This document shows positions 42,875 through 52,912 of a stretch of DNA of 64,000 nucleotides, one piece after another. Where the stretch lies: assembly GCF_041080675.1 (NCBI RefSeq), contig NZ_CP163520.1, positions 5,952,001 to 6,016,000 on the forward strand, read 5' to 3'. The notes below the pieces were generated by a model. It saw nothing but the letters and a program-made list of their open reading frames with translations, did no database searches and was not told the DNA's origin. The position numbers and the translations under genes were made by a program. Position 1 is the stretch's first letter; each line of letters begins with the position of its first letter. Source of the DNA: Streptomyces sp. cg36. Its GTDB lineage: Bacteria > Actinomycetota > Actinomycetes > Streptomycetales > Streptomycetaceae.

Positions 42875-43057
42875 GCCCCGCCACTCATTCGGGTGAAGCG
42901 GTCTTGACGAGGCCGTAAATCGAATGCGCGTGCTATAGGCTCGTCAGTGGCATCAGGCATCCTTGGCTGTAAAGCAACCCATCGCCCTGGCGGCCCCCCA
43001 TAGTCTGAGACGGGGGTCCCGCCCCCTGCTTCTCTTCAACGAAAGGTGCGGACCGGC

Positions 43058-46057
43058 GTGGCCGACCGTCTCATCGTCCGTGGCGCGCGCGAGCACAATC
43101 TCAAGAACGTCTCGCTCGACCTCCCGCGCGACTCCCTCATCGTCTTCACCGGGCTCTCGGGGTCGGGCAAGTCGTCCCTCGCCTTCGACACGATCTTCGC
43201 CGAGGGGCAGCGCCGCTACGTCGAGTCGCTCTCCTCGTACGCCCGCCAGTTCCTCGGCCAGATGGACAAGCCGGACGTCGACTTCATCGAAGGTCTGTCG
43301 CCCGCGGTCTCCATCGACCAGAAGTCGACCTCGCGCAACCCGCGCTCGACGGTCGGCACCATCACCGAGGTCTACGACTACCTGCGCCTGCTCTTCGCGC
43401 GCATCGGCAAGCCGCACTGCCCCGAGTGCCGCCGGCCGATCACCCGCCAGTCGCCGCAGGCCATCGTCGACAAGGTCCTGGAGCTGCCCGAGGGCAGCCG
43501 CTTCCAGGTGCTCTCGCCGCTGGTGCGCGAGCGCAAGGGCGAGTTCGTCGACCTCTTCGCCGACCTCCAGACCAAGGGCTACAGCCGCGCGCGCGTGGAC
43601 GGCGAGACGATCCAGCTCTCCGAGCCGCCCAAGCTGAAGAAGCAGGAGAAGCACACCATCGAGGTGGTCATCGACCGCCTCACCGTGAAGGACTCCGCCA
43701 AGCGGCGCCTCACCGACTCGGTGGAGACCGCGCTGGGCCTCTCCGGCGGCATGGTGGTGCTCGACTTCGTCGACCTCGCGGCCGACGACCCCGAGCGCGA
43801 GCGGATGTACTCGGAGCATCTGTACTGCCCGTACGACGACCTGTCCTTCGAGGAGCTGGAGCCGCGCTCCTTCTCCTTCAACTCGCCCTTCGGCGCCTGC
43901 CCCGACTGCACGGGCATCGGCACGCGCATGGAGGTCGACCCCGAGCTGATCATTCCGGACGAGGACAAGTCCCTCGACGAGGGCGCGGTCTCCCCGTGGT
44001 CGCTCGGCCACACCAAGGACTACTTCGCCCGGCTGGTCGGCGCGCTCGCCGACGAGCTCGGCTTCCGCACCGACATCCCCTGGGCGGGGCTGCCGCAGCG
44101 TGCCAAGAAGGCGCTGCTGTACGGCCACAAGACCCAGATCGAGGTGCGTTACCGCAACCGGTACGGCAGGGAGCGCGCCTACACTACCTCCTTCGAGGGC
44201 GCGGTGCCGTTCGTCAAGCGGCGCCACTCCGAGGCGGAGTCCGACGGGGCGCGCGAGCGCTTCGAGGGCTACATGCGCGAGGTCCCCTGCCCGACCTGCG
44301 AGGGCTCGCGACTGAAGCCGCTGGTCCTCGCGGTCACCGTGATGGACCGCTCCATCGCCGAGGTCTCCGCGATGTCGATCAGCGACTGCGCCGACTTCCT
44401 GGGTGAACTCAAGCTCAACGCGCGCGACAAGAAGATCGCCGAGCGCGTCCTGAAGGAGGTCAACGAGCGGCTGCGCTTCCTCGTCGACGTCGGCCTCGAC
44501 TACCTCTCGCTCAACCGCGCCGCCGGGACGCTGTCCGGCGGCGAGGCCCAGCGCATCCGCCTCGCCACCCAGATCGGCTCCGGCCTGGTCGGCGTGTTGT
44601 ACGTGCTGGACGAGCCCTCCATCGGTCTGCACCAGCGCGACAACCACCGGCTGATCGAGACGCTGGTCCGGCTGCGCGACATGGGCAACACCCTGATCGT
44701 CGTCGAGCACGACGAGGACACCATCAAGGTGGCCGACTGGGTCGTCGACATCGGCCCCGGCGCCGGTGAGCACGGCGGCAAGGTCGTCCACAGCGGTCCG
44801 TTGAAGCAGCTCCTCGCCAACAAGGAGTCGATGACGGGTCAGTACCTGGCGGGAAAGAAGGCCATCCCGCTGCCGGACGTACGGCGCCCGGCGGACCCCT
44901 CGCGCCGGCTCACGGTGCACGGGGCCAAGGAGAACAACCTCCGCGACATCGACGTCTCGTTCCCGCTCGGGGTGCTCACCGCGGTCACCGGAGTCTCCGG
45001 CTCCGGCAAGTCGACCCTGGTCAACGACATCCTGTACACCCACCTGGCACGCGAGTTGAACGGGGCGCGGGCGGTCCCCGGGCGCCACACGCGCGTGGAC
45101 GGCGACGACCTGGTCGACAAGGTCGTCCATGTCGACCAGTCGCCGATCGGGCGTACGCCCCGGTCCAATCCGGCCACGTACACCGGCGTCTTCGACAATG
45201 TGCGCAAGCTGTTCGCCGAGACGATGGAGGCGAAGGTGCGGGGCTATCTGCCCGGCCGCTTCTCCTTCAACGTCAAGGGCGGGCGCTGCGAGAACTGCTC
45301 GGGCGACGGCACGATCAAGATCGAGATGAACTTCCTGCCGGACGTGTACGTGCCGTGCGAGGTCTGCCACGGGGCGCGCTACAACCGGGAGACGCTGGAG
45401 GTCCACTACAAGGGCAAGTCCATCGCCGAGGTCCTCGACATGCCGATCGAGGAGGCGCTCGACTTCTTCGAGGCGGTCCCGACGATCGCCCGCCATCTGC
45501 GGACGCTGAACGAGGTGGGCCTCGGTTACGTCCGGCTCGGCCAGTCCGCGCCGACGCTGTCGGGCGGTGAGGCGCAGCGCGTGAAGCTGGCCTCCGAGCT
45601 GCAGAAGCGGTCGACGGGGCGGACGGTGTACGTGCTCGACGAGCCGACCACCGGTCTCCACTTCGAGGACATCTCGAAGCTGATCAAGGTGCTGTCCGGG
45701 CTGGTCGACAAGGGCAACACGGTGATCGTGATCGAGCACAACCTCGATGTCATCAAGACCGCGGACTGGGTCGTGGACATGGGGCCCGAGGGCGGCAGCG
45801 GGGGTGGTCTCGTGATCGCGGAGGGCACGCCGGAGCAGGTCGCCTCGGTGCCCGCCAGTCACACCGGGAAGTTCCTCCGCGACATCCTGGGGGCCGATCG
45901 CATCAGTGACGCTGAGCAGGCTGCGCCGGTGGTGAAGCGGCGGGGGGCGAAGAAAGCTCCCGCGAAGGCGGTGGCCAAGACCGCGGCCAAGGCCCCCGCC
46001 AAGGTTTCCGCCTCGGCTCCGGCCAAGAAGGCGGCTGCCCGGGCGCGCAAGGCCTGA
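43058..46057 (+). CDS. uvrA: excinuclease ABC subunit A
   Basis: UvrA is the damage-recognition ATPase of nucleotide excision repair. The 999-residue protein has two ABC modules: Walker [11 protein letters not shown] near residue 34 and [10 protein letters not shown] near 645, with signatures [12 protein letters not shown] and [12 protein letters not shown]. The zinc modules are CPECRRPI..., CPDC... and CENCSGDG...CEVCHG. The start is GTG 43058, with GAAAGGTG before it. A GTG at 43046 adds four residues and is less likely. The C-terminal tail of about 45 residues is a Lys/Ala/Pro-rich repeat ([18 protein letters not shown]), common in Streptomyces. TAGTCT (43001-43006) is a candidate -10. Confidence 0.98.
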   Translation: MADRLIVRGAREHNLKNVSLDLPRDSLIVFTGLSGSGKSSLAFDTIFAEGQRRYVESLSSYARQFLGQMDKPDVDFIEGLSPAVSIDQKSTSRNPRSTVGTITEVYDYLRLLFARIGKPHCPECRRPITRQSPQAIVDKVLELPEGSRFQVLSPLVRERKGEFVDLFADLQTKGYSRARVDGETIQLSEPPKLKKQEKHTIEVVIDRLTVKDSAKRRLTDSVETALGLSGGMVVLDFVDLAADDPERERMYSEHLYCPYDDLSFEELEPRSFSFNSPFGACPDCTGIGTRMEVDPELIIPDEDKSLDEGAVSPWSLGHTKDYFARLVGALADELGFRTDIPWAGLPQRAKKALLYGHKTQIEVRYRNRYGRERAYTTSFEGAVPFVKRRHSEAESDGARERFEGYMREVPCPTCEGSRLKPLVLAVTVMDRSIAEVSAMSISDCADFLGELKLNARDKKIAERVLKEVNERLRFLVDVGLDYLSLNRAAGTLSGGEAQRIRLATQIGSGLVGVLYVLDEPSIGLHQRDNHRLIETLVRLRDMGNTLIVVEHDEDTIKVADWVVDIGPGAGEHGGKVVHSGPLKQLLANKESMTGQYLAGKKAIPLPDVRRPADPSRRLTVHGAKENNLRDIDVSFPLGVLTAVTGVSGSGKSTLVNDILYTHLARELNGARAVPGRHTRVDGDDLVDKVVHVDQSPIGRTPRSNPATYTGVFDNVRKLFAETMEAKVRGYLPGRFSFNVKGGRCENCSGDGTIKIEMNFLPDVYVPCEVCHGARYNRETLEVHYKGKSIAEVLDMPIEEALDFFEAVPTIARHLRTLNEVGLGYVRLGQSAPTLSGGEAQRVKLASELQKRSTGRTVYVLDEPTTGLHFEDISKLIKVLSGLVDKGNTVIVIEHNLDVIKTADWVVDMGPEGGSGGGLVIAEGTPEQVASVPASHTGKFLRDILGADRISDAEQAAPVVKRRGAKKAPAKAVAKTAAKAPAKVSASAPAKKAAARARKA

Positions 46058-46361
46058 ACCACTCGGTCCCGGGGGCTTCGGCCCCCGGGACCCCTTGCCG
46101 CCTGCGGGCCGGGCCGGCTCGCAGGCGCCGTTCCCGCCGGCGCTATGGGGCCGGGGCTTCGCCCGCCGGCCACCAGGGGCGCGGGGAACCGCGGGACCAG
46201 CCCGCCACCGGCCCGCGGACGAAGGCTCGCGCAGCTCCCCGCGCCCCTTGAAACCCGCCTTCGTCTGCGGACCGTGCCCGCTTCTCGCGCAGTTCTCCGC
46301 GCCCCTGAAGTGCCCGGGGCTGTGCCCTGGACCCTCTGCTTTCGCCCCTTTTTGGGCGGGG
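46058..46361. repeat. intergenic region with dispersed Streptomyces GGGGCGCGGGGAA-type repeats
   Basis: After the uvrA terminator this gene-free stretch holds three copies of the short element widespread in Streptomyces intergenic DNA. One is forward at 46175-46188 (AGGGGCGCGGGGAA) and two are inverted at 46235-46249 and about 46287-46307 (GCGCAGTTCTCCGCGCCCC). The first two pair as a perfect 13-bp inverted repeat. A further copy lies at 50737-50759. They often end convergent transcripts. Confidence 0.7.
46065..46092 (+). terminator. terminator after uvrA
   Basis: A perfect 12-bp stem (46065-46076 with 46081-46092) is closed by the very stable loop TTCG, eight bases after the stop codon. Confidence 0.9.
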
Positions 46362-47255
46362 TCAGAGCGTGGGGGGTCTCAAGGTGGTCGCCTCGGGTGG
46401 GTTTGCTCCCTGGGTTGTGCAGGTCAGGGCCGCCGCCTGTGCCGCGTAGGCCAGTGCTTCCCGCCACTGTGGGGCCGAGAGGTGGCGTCCCGCCGCCGTT
46501 CGCAGCAGTGCCGCGTTCACCGTGTCCCCGGCCCCGATCGTGTCGACCACGTCGACCCGCTCACCGGGGACCGAGACCTCCAGCCCGGAGCGGGTCCACA
46601 CCGTCAGGCCCGCCGCGCCCCGCGTCAGGACCACCGCCTCCGGCCCCGCCGCCAGCCACTCCCGTACCCCGCCGCCCAGCCACGCCGCGTCCTCCTCGGA
46701 CATCTTCAGCAGCGACACATGCGGCAGCCAGGAGCGGAAGCGCGCCCGATAGGCGTCCGCGTCCGGGATCAGACCCGCCCGGACGTTGGGATCCAGCAGG
46801 GTGAACACGCCCCGCGCCGACTCGCGCCGCAGCAGCGCCTCGTACGCGCTCGCCCCCGGCTCCAGGACCAGCGAACAGGTGCCGAACGCCAACGCGGTCA
46901 CACCGGAGGGGAGTTCGGGCGGCAGCTCGAAGAGGCGGTCGGCGGTGCCGGAGGCGTAGAAGCCGTACCCCGCCGCGCCGTCCGCGCCCACCGTCGCCAC
47001 CGCCAGCGTCGTCGGCTCGGGGCCGCGCTGGACGAGGGAGGTGTCGACCCCGGCCGAGCGCAGCCCGTCGAGCAGGGCCTCGCCGAAGCCGTCCGTCGAC
47101 ACCCGGGAGCAGAAGGCGGTGGCGGCGCCGAGCCGCCCCAGGGCCACCGCCGTGTTGTACGGGCCGCCCCCGGGCCGGGGCACGAGCGGGCCGAGCCGGT
47201 CGCCGGGGCGCGCGGGGACCAGGTCGATCAGGGCTTCTCCGGCGACGACGATCAC
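46362..47255 (-). CDS. PfkB-family carbohydrate kinase (fructokinase-like)
   Basis: The 297-residue ribokinase-fold kinase opens VIVVAGEALIDLVPARPGD and has GGGPYNTAVALGRLGA for sugar binding, VFTLLDPNVRAGL, KMSEEDAAWL, LTRGAAGLTVWT and the anion-hole/catalytic DTIGAGDTVNAALL. This pattern fits fructokinases of Actinobacteria. The GTG at 47255 has a TACGTT box seven bases upstream, so the transcript is leaderless. The frame runs on upstream but without conserved sequence. Divergent from the Rieske gene. Confidence 0.88.
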   Translation of the reverse strand: MIVVAGEALIDLVPARPGDRLGPLVPRPGGGPYNTAVALGRLGAATAFCSRVSTDGFGEALLDGLRSAGVDTSLVQRGPEPTTLAVATVGADGAAGYGFYASGTADRLFELPPELPSGVTALAFGTCSLVLEPGASAYEALLRRESARGVFTLLDPNVRAGLIPDADAYRARFRSWLPHVSLLKMSEEDAAWLGGGVREWLAAGPEAVVLTRGAAGLTVWTRSGLEVSVPGERVDVVDTIGAGDTVNAALLRTAAGRHLSAPQWREALAYAAQAAALTCTTQGANPPEATTLRPPTL

Positions 47256-47262
47256 CCGGCCG

Positions 47263-47268
47263 AACGTA
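47263..47268 (-). promoter_or_regulatory. -10 box of the leaderless sugar kinase
   Basis: On the minus strand TACGTT ends seven bases before the GTG start at 47255. Confidence 0.55.
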
Positions 47269-47394
47269 CACCCATCGGCCCCGGCCCCGTCCAGCCCCGC
47301 CCGCCGCCCGCCGCGCCGGGCCCGCACACCGGGCACACGGTCACCGCCGGTATCGTCGATGGCGTCACCTACCCCCATGACCTGTGGAGACACC

Positions 47395-47823
47395 ATGTCC
47401 GGCCAGCCCGCCGCCCGTCGTACCGTGCTGAAAGGCGCGGCCCTGGCCGGGGCCGCCGGGCTGGGCGTGGCCGCCTGCTCCACCGACTCCAAGCTCGGCC
47501 ACGCCGAGACGCCGACCCCGACCGCGCCGGTCGCCCTGGGCGCGCCCGACGAGGTGCCGGTCGGCGGCGCCAAGCTCTACCGCGAGCAGCGCGTGATGGT
47601 GTCCTGCCCGGCCAAGGGCGAGTACAAGGCGTTCAGCGCCCAGTGCACCCACGCGGGCTGTGTGCTCGACAAGATCGAGGACGGGCACGGGAACTGCCCC
47701 TGCCACGGCAGCCGCTTCGACGTGATGACCGGCCAGCCGGTGCACGGCCCGGCGACCGTGCCGCTGCCGGCCGTCCCGGTGAAGGTGAAGGACGGCAGGC
47801 TCGTCGCCGGCCCGGACGCCTGA
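47395..47823 (+). CDS. Tat-exported Rieske [2Fe-2S] protein
   Basis: The 142-residue protein has a twin-arginine signal (RRTVLKGAALAGAAGLGVAAC) with Cys28 in a lipobox position, so it is probably exported folded and lipidated. The Rieske ligands are C84-T-H86 in CTHAGC and C101/H104 in CPCHGS, with C89 and C103 for the disulfide. It stands alone without an oxygenase or cytochrome b partner. A free electron carrier or redox sensor on the outer face of the membrane is inferred. ATG 47395 is preferred (GGAG seven bases upstream). ATG 47377 would add six residues. Confidence 0.92.
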   Translation: MSGQPAARRTVLKGAALAGAAGLGVAACSTDSKLGHAETPTPTAPVALGAPDEVPVGGAKLYREQRVMVSCPAKGEYKAFSAQCTHAGCVLDKIEDGHGNCPCHGSRFDVMTGQPVHGPATVPLPAVPVKVKDGRLVAGPDA

Positions 47824-47916
47824 CGGCCCGACCGCCCGGCCCTCGCGGAGCCGTACCCGCGCGCCCGACGGGACGCGCCCGCGTACACCGTCCCCCCGTA
47901 CACCCCGTACACCGTG

Positions 47917-47957
47917 CCTACGTACTACGTACTACGTACTACGTACTACGTACGTAG
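47917..47957. repeat. 7-bp microsatellite (CTACGTA)n
   Basis: CTACGTA is repeated five times without change (a C/TACGTA tract from 47917), then CGTAGG closes it, making the tract nearly self-complementary. Just before it, CGTACACC is repeated about four times (47882-47914). The tract lies between the stop codons of convergent genes, 11 bases from the end of the HTH gene. Confidence 0.9.
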
Positions 47958-47967
47958 GCAGACCGCC

Positions 47968-48894
47968 TCACTCCCAGTCCCAGTCGATCCCCAGGATCCC
48001 GGGCCGCACTCCCTGCTCGACCAGGTGGACCGTGCGGTGCAGGCCGGTCAGGGTGAGGTCGCCGCGGGCGGAGCGGGGCGCGCCCGCCGACGTCTGGGCG
48101 AAGCGGCGGCAGCGCACCGGCAGGGCCTCCTCGTCGAAGCGGACCTGGAGGACGTACTGGCCGCCCGCGAAGCTGAAGCCGCGGACGTATTCGCCGCTCT
48201 CGCCCGCCGTGCCGTCGTCGAAGCCGTAGCCGAAGAGATAGGTCTCCCCGGCCCGCAGCCGGGCGTCGAAGAGCAGCTCGGCCACCAGGACGCCGGTCTC
48301 CGGGTCCCAGCGCACCCGGCCGGTGCGGCAGTTCTCGGTGGCGCGCACCGCCACCCGCGCCGGATCGCAGCCCGGATCGCCCCGGTGGATGGCGAGATAG
48401 CGGTCGACGCCGTCGCGGTGGGCCCGGACCACGTGCTGCGAGGCGCGGCCGACCAGCTCGCGGCGCGCCCCGATGTGGATCCGCTCGTGGTGGCCCACCG
48501 TGTGCAGCCCGCCGTCCACGGGTGACTCCAGATCGGCGATCAGCCGCTCCACGGCCCCGGACGCCTCGACCAGCGAGCGGTAGGAGCGGCCCGCCGGGCG
48601 TTCCGTCTCGGTGCGCGCCTCGCCGTCGTCGAGCAGCCGCAGCAGCGACCGCTCCGGCAGCCCGAGCACCTCCTCCAGGGCGCGCACCGCGCGCAGCGAC
48701 TCGGCCCGCTGCGGGCGGCGGGCGCCCTGCTGCCAGTAACTCAGGCTGGTCACGCCGACCTTGACACCGCGTCCGGCGAGATGGTGCTGCACGCGCTGGA
48801 GCGGAAGTCCGCGGACGGCGAGCGCGGCGCGCAGCGCCAGATGGAACGGGCCGGTGTGCAGCACCTGTGCCAGATCGGCATCGGTGTGGAGCAT
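47968..48894 (-). CDS. XRE-like helix-turn-helix regulator with C-terminal sensor-like domain
   Basis: The 308-residue protein has an N-terminal lambda-repressor-like HTH (about 15-90: LALRAALAVRGLPLQRVQHHL, GVKVGVTSLSYWQQGARRPQR, RAESLRAVRALEEVLGLP; segments separate). The larger C-terminal part (about 110-308) with FLFGYGFDDGT-like beta-rich sequence has no family I recognise. In Streptomyces such proteins are annotated as XRE-family or DNA-binding proteins of unknown target. It faces a region with GTTCAC palindromes that may be its operator. Confidence 0.75.
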   Translation of the reverse strand: MLHTDADLAQVLHTGPFHLALRAALAVRGLPLQRVQHHLAGRGVKVGVTSLSYWQQGARRPQRAESLRAVRALEEVLGLPERSLLRLLDDGEARTETERPAGRSYRSLVEASGAVERLIADLESPVDGGLHTVGHHERIHIGARRELVGRASQHVVRAHRDGVDRYLAIHRGDPGCDPARVAVRATENCRTGRVRWDPETGVLVAELLFDARLRAGETYLFGYGFDDGTAGESGEYVRGFSFAGGQYVLQVRFDEEALPVRCRRFAQTSAGAPRSARGDLTLTGLHRTVHLVEQGVRPGILGIDWDWE

Positions 48895-49208
48895 GGGGGA
48901 CTCCCTCGGGACTGCTTCGGATCCGGTGGGGGGCGGCCATGGGGGGGCCGGATGCAGCCGTGCCGCCGGTCAGGGCTCTTCGGGCCGCACAGTGAACGTT
49001 CACGGCGGGGGGTGGTCACGGGTCGCCGGGGGACCCGGGGGGCCTGGTGGGCCCGGAAGGCACGTTCACTTCGCGGCCACTCCGTTCACACCCGGGTCTC
49101 ATCCCGCATTGAAGCGCGTTGACCGGCCCACGACAACGTTCGATGCTCACCGAAAGCGTCCGGACGCGCTCCTCCAATCCCCACACCCCCCGCTTCGGGA
49201 GGAACGCG
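48895..49208. promoter_or_regulatory. divergent regulatory region with GTTCAC half-sites
   Basis: This stretch lies between the HTH gene and the divergent protease gene. It contains a perfect palindrome GTGAACGTTCAC (48992-49003) and two further GTTCAC half-sites at 49064-49069 and 49084-49089, 20 bases (two helical turns) apart. Two G-runs are also present. No ORF is supported. The repeats suit a dimeric regulator, possibly the adjacent XRE-like protein. Confidence 0.6.
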
Positions 49209-49880
49209 ATGCACAACCGCAAGAGACGGCTTTCGGCCCTCGCCCTCGTGGTGACGGCCCTGCTCGCCGCCCCCACGGCGAGCGCCGTCGCATCCCCGCA
49301 CGAGCAAGCCGCCACCACAGCCGCCACGTCCACGACCGCCGCCGCCGACCACGCGGCCGGCACCCCCACCGCCGCCGACACGCCGTCCGCCACGGCAGCC
49401 ACGTCCAAGCGGCTCAACATCACCATGCAGGCCCAGCAGAAGGACAACTGGTGCTGGGCCGCCAGCGGCAACACCATCGCGACCTGGTTCGGGCGCACCT
49501 ACAGCCAGAACCAGTTCTGCAACGCCGCCTTCGGCCGCCAGCAGGGCTACGACTGCCCCAACTGGCAGGCGGACCTGGGCAATGTGCAGACCGCCCTGCG
49601 CTGGGCCGGGATCAGCACCGGCTCGTACGTGACCGGCTGGCTGCGCTACACGACCGTACAGAGCGAGATCAACGCCAACCGGCCCATGGAGAGCCGCATC
49701 CAGTGGTCCAGCGGCGGCGGTCACATGCATGTGATCTACGGGTACGACACCGCCAGCGACTGGGTCTACTGGGGCGACCCGTGGCCGTCCAGCAACCGCT
49801 ACAACTGGGCGTCGCACGACTGGTACGTCGACAACGACTCGTTCTCCTGGACCCACTCGCTCTACCGGATCGGGGCGTGA
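49209..49880 (+). CDS. secreted papain-like cysteine protease (AvrRpt2/C39-like)
   Basis: The 223-residue protein has a Sec signal peptide (about 1-28) and a Thr/Ala-rich propeptide (about 29-66). The mature domain has catalytic Cys82 in QKDNWCWAASGNTIATW and His174 in GGGHMHVIYGYD, followed by Asp/Tyr. Papain-like C39/C70 proteases of this type include AvrRpt2 of plant pathogens. In Streptomyces they are widespread secreted proteins of unknown target. GGGAGGA gives the ribosome site. The stop overlaps a GTG of the next gene. Confidence 0.88.
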   Translation: MHNRKRRLSALALVVTALLAAPTASAVASPHEQAATTAATSTTAAADHAAGTPTAADTPSATAATSKRLNITMQAQQKDNWCWAASGNTIATWFGRTYSQNQFCNAAFGRQQGYDCPNWQADLGNVQTALRWAGISTGSYVTGWLRYTTVQSEINANRPMESRIQWSSGGGHMHVIYGYDTASDWVYWGDPWPSSNRYNWASHDWYVDNDSFSWTHSLYRIGA

Positions 49881-49885
49881 CGACG

Positions 49886-50692
49886 ATGAACCTGCGACGT
49901 CTGTCCTCAGCCGCGGGCGCTGCCGCGGTCCTGGCCGCGCTCGCCGCCCCGTACGCGGTGGCCGCGCAGCCCCCCACGGCCACGGCCGACTCCCGGGCCG
50001 CCGCGCACCGGGCGGCCACCGCACCCGCCACCCTCGACACGCTCTCCCGCTTCTTCGCCCGGGACGGCAGGGTCTCCCTGACCGCCGCCGCCCCGCGCGT
50101 CCAGGGCGACGCGGTGCCCGTCTACACGCTCTCCCCGGAGTTCGTCGCCGGGCGGGCGGGCGCACCCGTCGCGAAGCTGGAGTACCTCGCCTCGACGGCC
50201 GTCTCCTCGGACGGCCAGAAGGCGTCCCTGTGGACGGTCCCGCAGGGCACCACCTGGAAGGTGGTGAACATAGCCACCGGTGACGACGAGTCCCGCTATG
50301 CCGCGGCGGGCGCGCGCGTGCTGCCGGGCGGCACCGTCTTCCAGGAGCCGCAGATCAACGCCTGGTACGTCCAGAAGGGCGCCACCGTGCTCCCGCTGGA
50401 CGAGGACGCGGTGCGGGCGGTCGGCGCCAAGGGCACCACCCTGGCCGCCTACCAGCAGCGCGTCCGGCGGGACTACGGCGACAAGCTGCCGGGCTCCGCG
50501 TACGCCAGGTCCGGCAAGGCCGGGGGATACGGGCAGAGCCCCGAGGAGGCCCGGGCCCAGGCGGCGGCGACCGCCACCGGCGGGCACGGCGCACTCGCGG
50601 CCACCTCGGTGACGGCCGGTGCGGGAGCCCTCGCGGCGCTCGGACTGGGCACCGCGGCGCTGCGCCGCCGACGGGGGCGCGGCCGGGCGTAG
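49886..50692 (+). CDS. secreted/membrane-anchored partner of the papain-like protease
   Basis: The 268-residue protein has a signal peptide (MNLRRLSSAAGAAAVLAALAAPYAVA-like, about 1-27) and a mature domain of unknown family. It contains VPVYTLSPEFVAG, LEYLASTAVSSDGQKASLWT and FQEPQINAWYVQKGATVLPLD. Its C-terminal membrane helix is followed by RRRRGRGRA, so it stays in the membrane. No LPxTG is present. A GTG at 49877 overlaps the protease stop (GTGA), so translation is coupled and the protein is probably a substrate, inhibitor or anchor of that protease. Confidence 0.8.
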   Translation: MNLRRLSSAAGAAAVLAALAAPYAVAAQPPTATADSRAAAHRAATAPATLDTLSRFFARDGRVSLTAAAPRVQGDAVPVYTLSPEFVAGRAGAPVAKLEYLASTAVSSDGQKASLWTVPQGTTWKVVNIATGDDESRYAAAGARVLPGGTVFQEPQINAWYVQKGATVLPLDEDAVRAVGAKGTTLAAYQQRVRRDYGDKLPGSAYARSGKAGGYGQSPEEARAQAAATATGGHGALAATSVTAGAGALAALGLGTAALRRRRGRGRA

Positions 50693-50736
50693 GCCCCTCT
50701 CAGGACCGTGCGGCCGGCCGCGGATCGTGCGTGGCC

Positions 50737-50759
50737 GGTCGCGCGGTTCCCCGCGCCCC
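50737..50759. repeat. dispersed Streptomyces repeat, isolated copy
   Basis: GGTCGCGCGGTTCCCCGCGCCCC is the inverted form of the same short element seen near 46.2 kb, here between the protease operon and uvrC. The stated sequence is split at GGTT/CCCC; it covers 50737-50759. Confidence 0.6.
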
Positions 50760-50856
50760 GGACGGCCCGCCGGGCCCCTCGGCGGGGTTCTCGGCCCCGT
50801 GCGAACGGGGGAACGGGCCCGTGCCCCCGTGAAACCGCGTTGTCGGTCCCCGCCAG

Positions 50857-50862
50857 TAGGGT
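50857..50862 (+). promoter_or_regulatory. -10 box of leaderless uvrC
   Basis: TAGGGT ends seven bases before the ATG at 50870, and no ribosome site is present. Confidence 0.6.
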
Positions 50863-50869
50863 GGTGGGC

Positions 50870-52912
50870 ATGGCTGACCCCTCCACCTACCGCCCCAAGC
50901 CGGGACAGATCCCCGACTCGCCGGGGGTCTACAAGTTCCGGGACGACCACCGCCGGGTGATCTACGTCGGCAAGGCCAAGTCCCTGCGCCAGCGGCTCGC
51001 GAACTACTTCCAGCCGCTCACGAGTCTGCATCCGCGCACCGCCACGATGGTCACCACGGCGGCGTCGGTGGAGTGGACGGTCGTCAGCACCGAGGTCGAG
51101 GCCCTCCAGCTCGAATACTCGTGGATCAAGGAGTTCGACCCGCGGTTCAACGTCAAGTACCGCGACGACAAGAGCTATCCGTACCTCGCGGTCACCCTCA
51201 ACGAGGAGTACCCGAGGGTCCAGGTGATGCGCGGCGCCAAGAAGAAGGGCGTGCGCTACTTCGGTCCGTACGGACACGCGTGGGCGATCCGCGAGACCGT
51301 CGACCTGATGCTCCGCGTCTTCCCCGTACGGACCTGCTCCGCCGGGGTGTTCAAGCGTTCCGCCCAGATCGGCCGCCCCTGTCTGCTCGGCTACATCGGC
51401 AAGTGCGCGGCCCCGTGCGTCGGCCGGGTCACCCCCGAGGAGCACCGCGAACTCGCCGAGGACTTCTGCGACTTCATGGCCGGCCGCACCGGCACGTACC
51501 TGCGCCGTCTGGAGAAGGAGATGGCGGCGGCGGCCGAGGAGATGGAGTACGAGCGGGCGGCGCGGCTGCGCGACGACATCGGGGCGCTGCGCCGCGCCCT
51601 GGAGAAGAACGCGGTGGTCTTCACCGACGCCACCGACGCCGACCTGATCGCGGTCGCCGAGGACGAGCTGGAGGCGGCCGTCCAGATCTTCCACGTGCGC
51701 GGCGGCCGGGTGCGCGGCCAGCGCGGCTGGGTCACCGACAAGGTGGAGAACGTCGACACGGCGGGTCTGGTCGAGCACGCGCTGCAGCAGCTGTACGGGG
51801 AGGAGACCGGCGACTCCGTACCGAAGGAGGTGCTGGTTCCGGCGCTGCCGGAGGACGCGGACTCGGTCGGCGCCTGGCTCGCCGGGCGGCGCGGCTCGCA
51901 GGTCTCGCTGCGGATCCCGCAGCGCGGCGACAAGAAGGACCTGATGGCGACGGTCGCGCGCAACGCGCAGCAGGCGCTCGCGCTGCACAAGACCAAGCGC
52001 GCCTCCGACCTGACCACCCGCTCGCGCGCCCTGGAGGAGATCGCGCAGGCCCTGGACCTGGACAGCGCGCCCCTGCGGATCGAGTGCTTCGACATCTCGC
52101 ACCTCCAGGGCGAGGACGTGGTGGCCTCCATGGTCGTCTTCGAGGACGGCCTGGCCCGCAAGAGCGAGTACCGCCGCTTCCAGATCAAGGGCTTCGAGGG
52201 CCAGGACGACGTCCGGTCCATGCACGAGGTGATCACCCGCCGCTTCAAGCGCTATCTGGCCGAGAGCGCCCGGCTGGGGGAGTGGGCGGACGGCGAGGAG
52301 GACGGCGGGTCCGGCCCGGCCGCCTCCGGCGAGGTCCCGGCGCCCGGCGAGGCCCCCGTGGAGACCGGCCCCCGCACCGAGGACGGGCGGCCCAAGCGGT
52401 TCGCCTACCCGCCGCAGCTGGTGGTGGTCGACGGCGGCCAGCCGCAGGTGGCGGCGGCCAAGCGGGCGCTGGACGAGCTGGGGATGGACGACGTGGCGGT
52501 CTGCGGGCTCGCCAAGCGCCTGGAGGAGGTCTGGCTGCCGGACGACGACGACCCGGTCGTCCTGCCGCGCTCCAGCGAGGGCCTCTATCTGCTCCAGCGC
52601 GTGCGTGACGAGGCCCACCGCTTCGCCATCACCTATCAGCGGGCCAAGCGGACCAAGCGGTTCAAGGCGAGCCCGCTGGATGCCGTGCCGGGCCTGGGCG
52701 ACTCGCGCAAACAGGCTCTGATCAAGCATTTCGGCTCGGTGAAGAAGCTCCGGTCGGCGACAATCGAGCAGATCTGTGAAGTTCCGGGGATAGGCCGCAA
52801 GACGGCCGAGACCCTGGCCGCGGCCCTGGCGCAGGCAGCTCCGGCCGCACCCGCCGTGAACACGGCGACAGGAGAGATCATTGAAGAGGACGACGGGGGA
52901 TCCGCGAAATGA
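50870..52912 (+). CDS. uvrC: excinuclease ABC subunit C
   Basis: UvrC makes both incisions in nucleotide excision repair. The 680-residue protein has a GIY-YIG nuclease at the N-terminus ([22 protein letters not shown] region, about 16-45). The UVR motif is near 210-245 ([18 protein letters not shown]) and the RNase H-like nuclease has its Asp in [18 protein letters not shown]. Two C-terminal helix-hairpin-helix motifs close the protein ([16 protein letters not shown] and [14 protein letters not shown]). A Gly/Pro/Glu-rich insert ([19 protein letters not shown]) lies within the second nuclease. The last four bases overlap rapZ (ATGA). Confidence 0.98.
   Translation: MADPSTYRPKPGQIPDSPGVYKFRDDHRRVIYVGKAKSLRQRLANYFQPLTSLHPRTATMVTTAASVEWTVVSTEVEALQLEYSWIKEFDPRFNVKYRDDKSYPYLAVTLNEEYPRVQVMRGAKKKGVRYFGPYGHAWAIRETVDLMLRVFPVRTCSAGVFKRSAQIGRPCLLGYIGKCAAPCVGRVTPEEHRELAEDFCDFMAGRTGTYLRRLEKEMAAAAEEMEYERAARLRDDIGALRRALEKNAVVFTDATDADLIAVAEDELEAAVQIFHVRGGRVRGQRGWVTDKVENVDTAGLVEHALQQLYGEETGDSVPKEVLVPALPEDADSVGAWLAGRRGSQVSLRIPQRGDKKDLMATVARNAQQALALHKTKRASDLTTRSRALEEIAQALDLDSAPLRIECFDISHLQGEDVVASMVVFEDGLARKSEYRRFQIKGFEGQDDVRSMHEVITRRFKRYLAESARLGEWADGEEDGGSGPAASGEVPAPGEAPVETGPRTEDGRPKRFAYPPQLVVVDGGQPQVAAAKRALDELGMDDVAVCGLAKRLEEVWLPDDDDPVVLPRSSEGLYLLQRVRDEAHRFAITYQRAKRTKRFKASPLDAVPGLGDSRKQALIKHFGSVKKLRSATIEQICEVPGIGRKTAETLAAALAQAAPAAPAVNTATGEIIEEDDGGSAK

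Noticed and set aside
42953..45862. Long antisense frame opposite uvrA (and similar frames opposite rpsA, hrpB, uvrB and the carboxypeptidase)
   Set aside because: High GC3 keeps antisense frames open. These lack family motifs, and the sense genes are certain.
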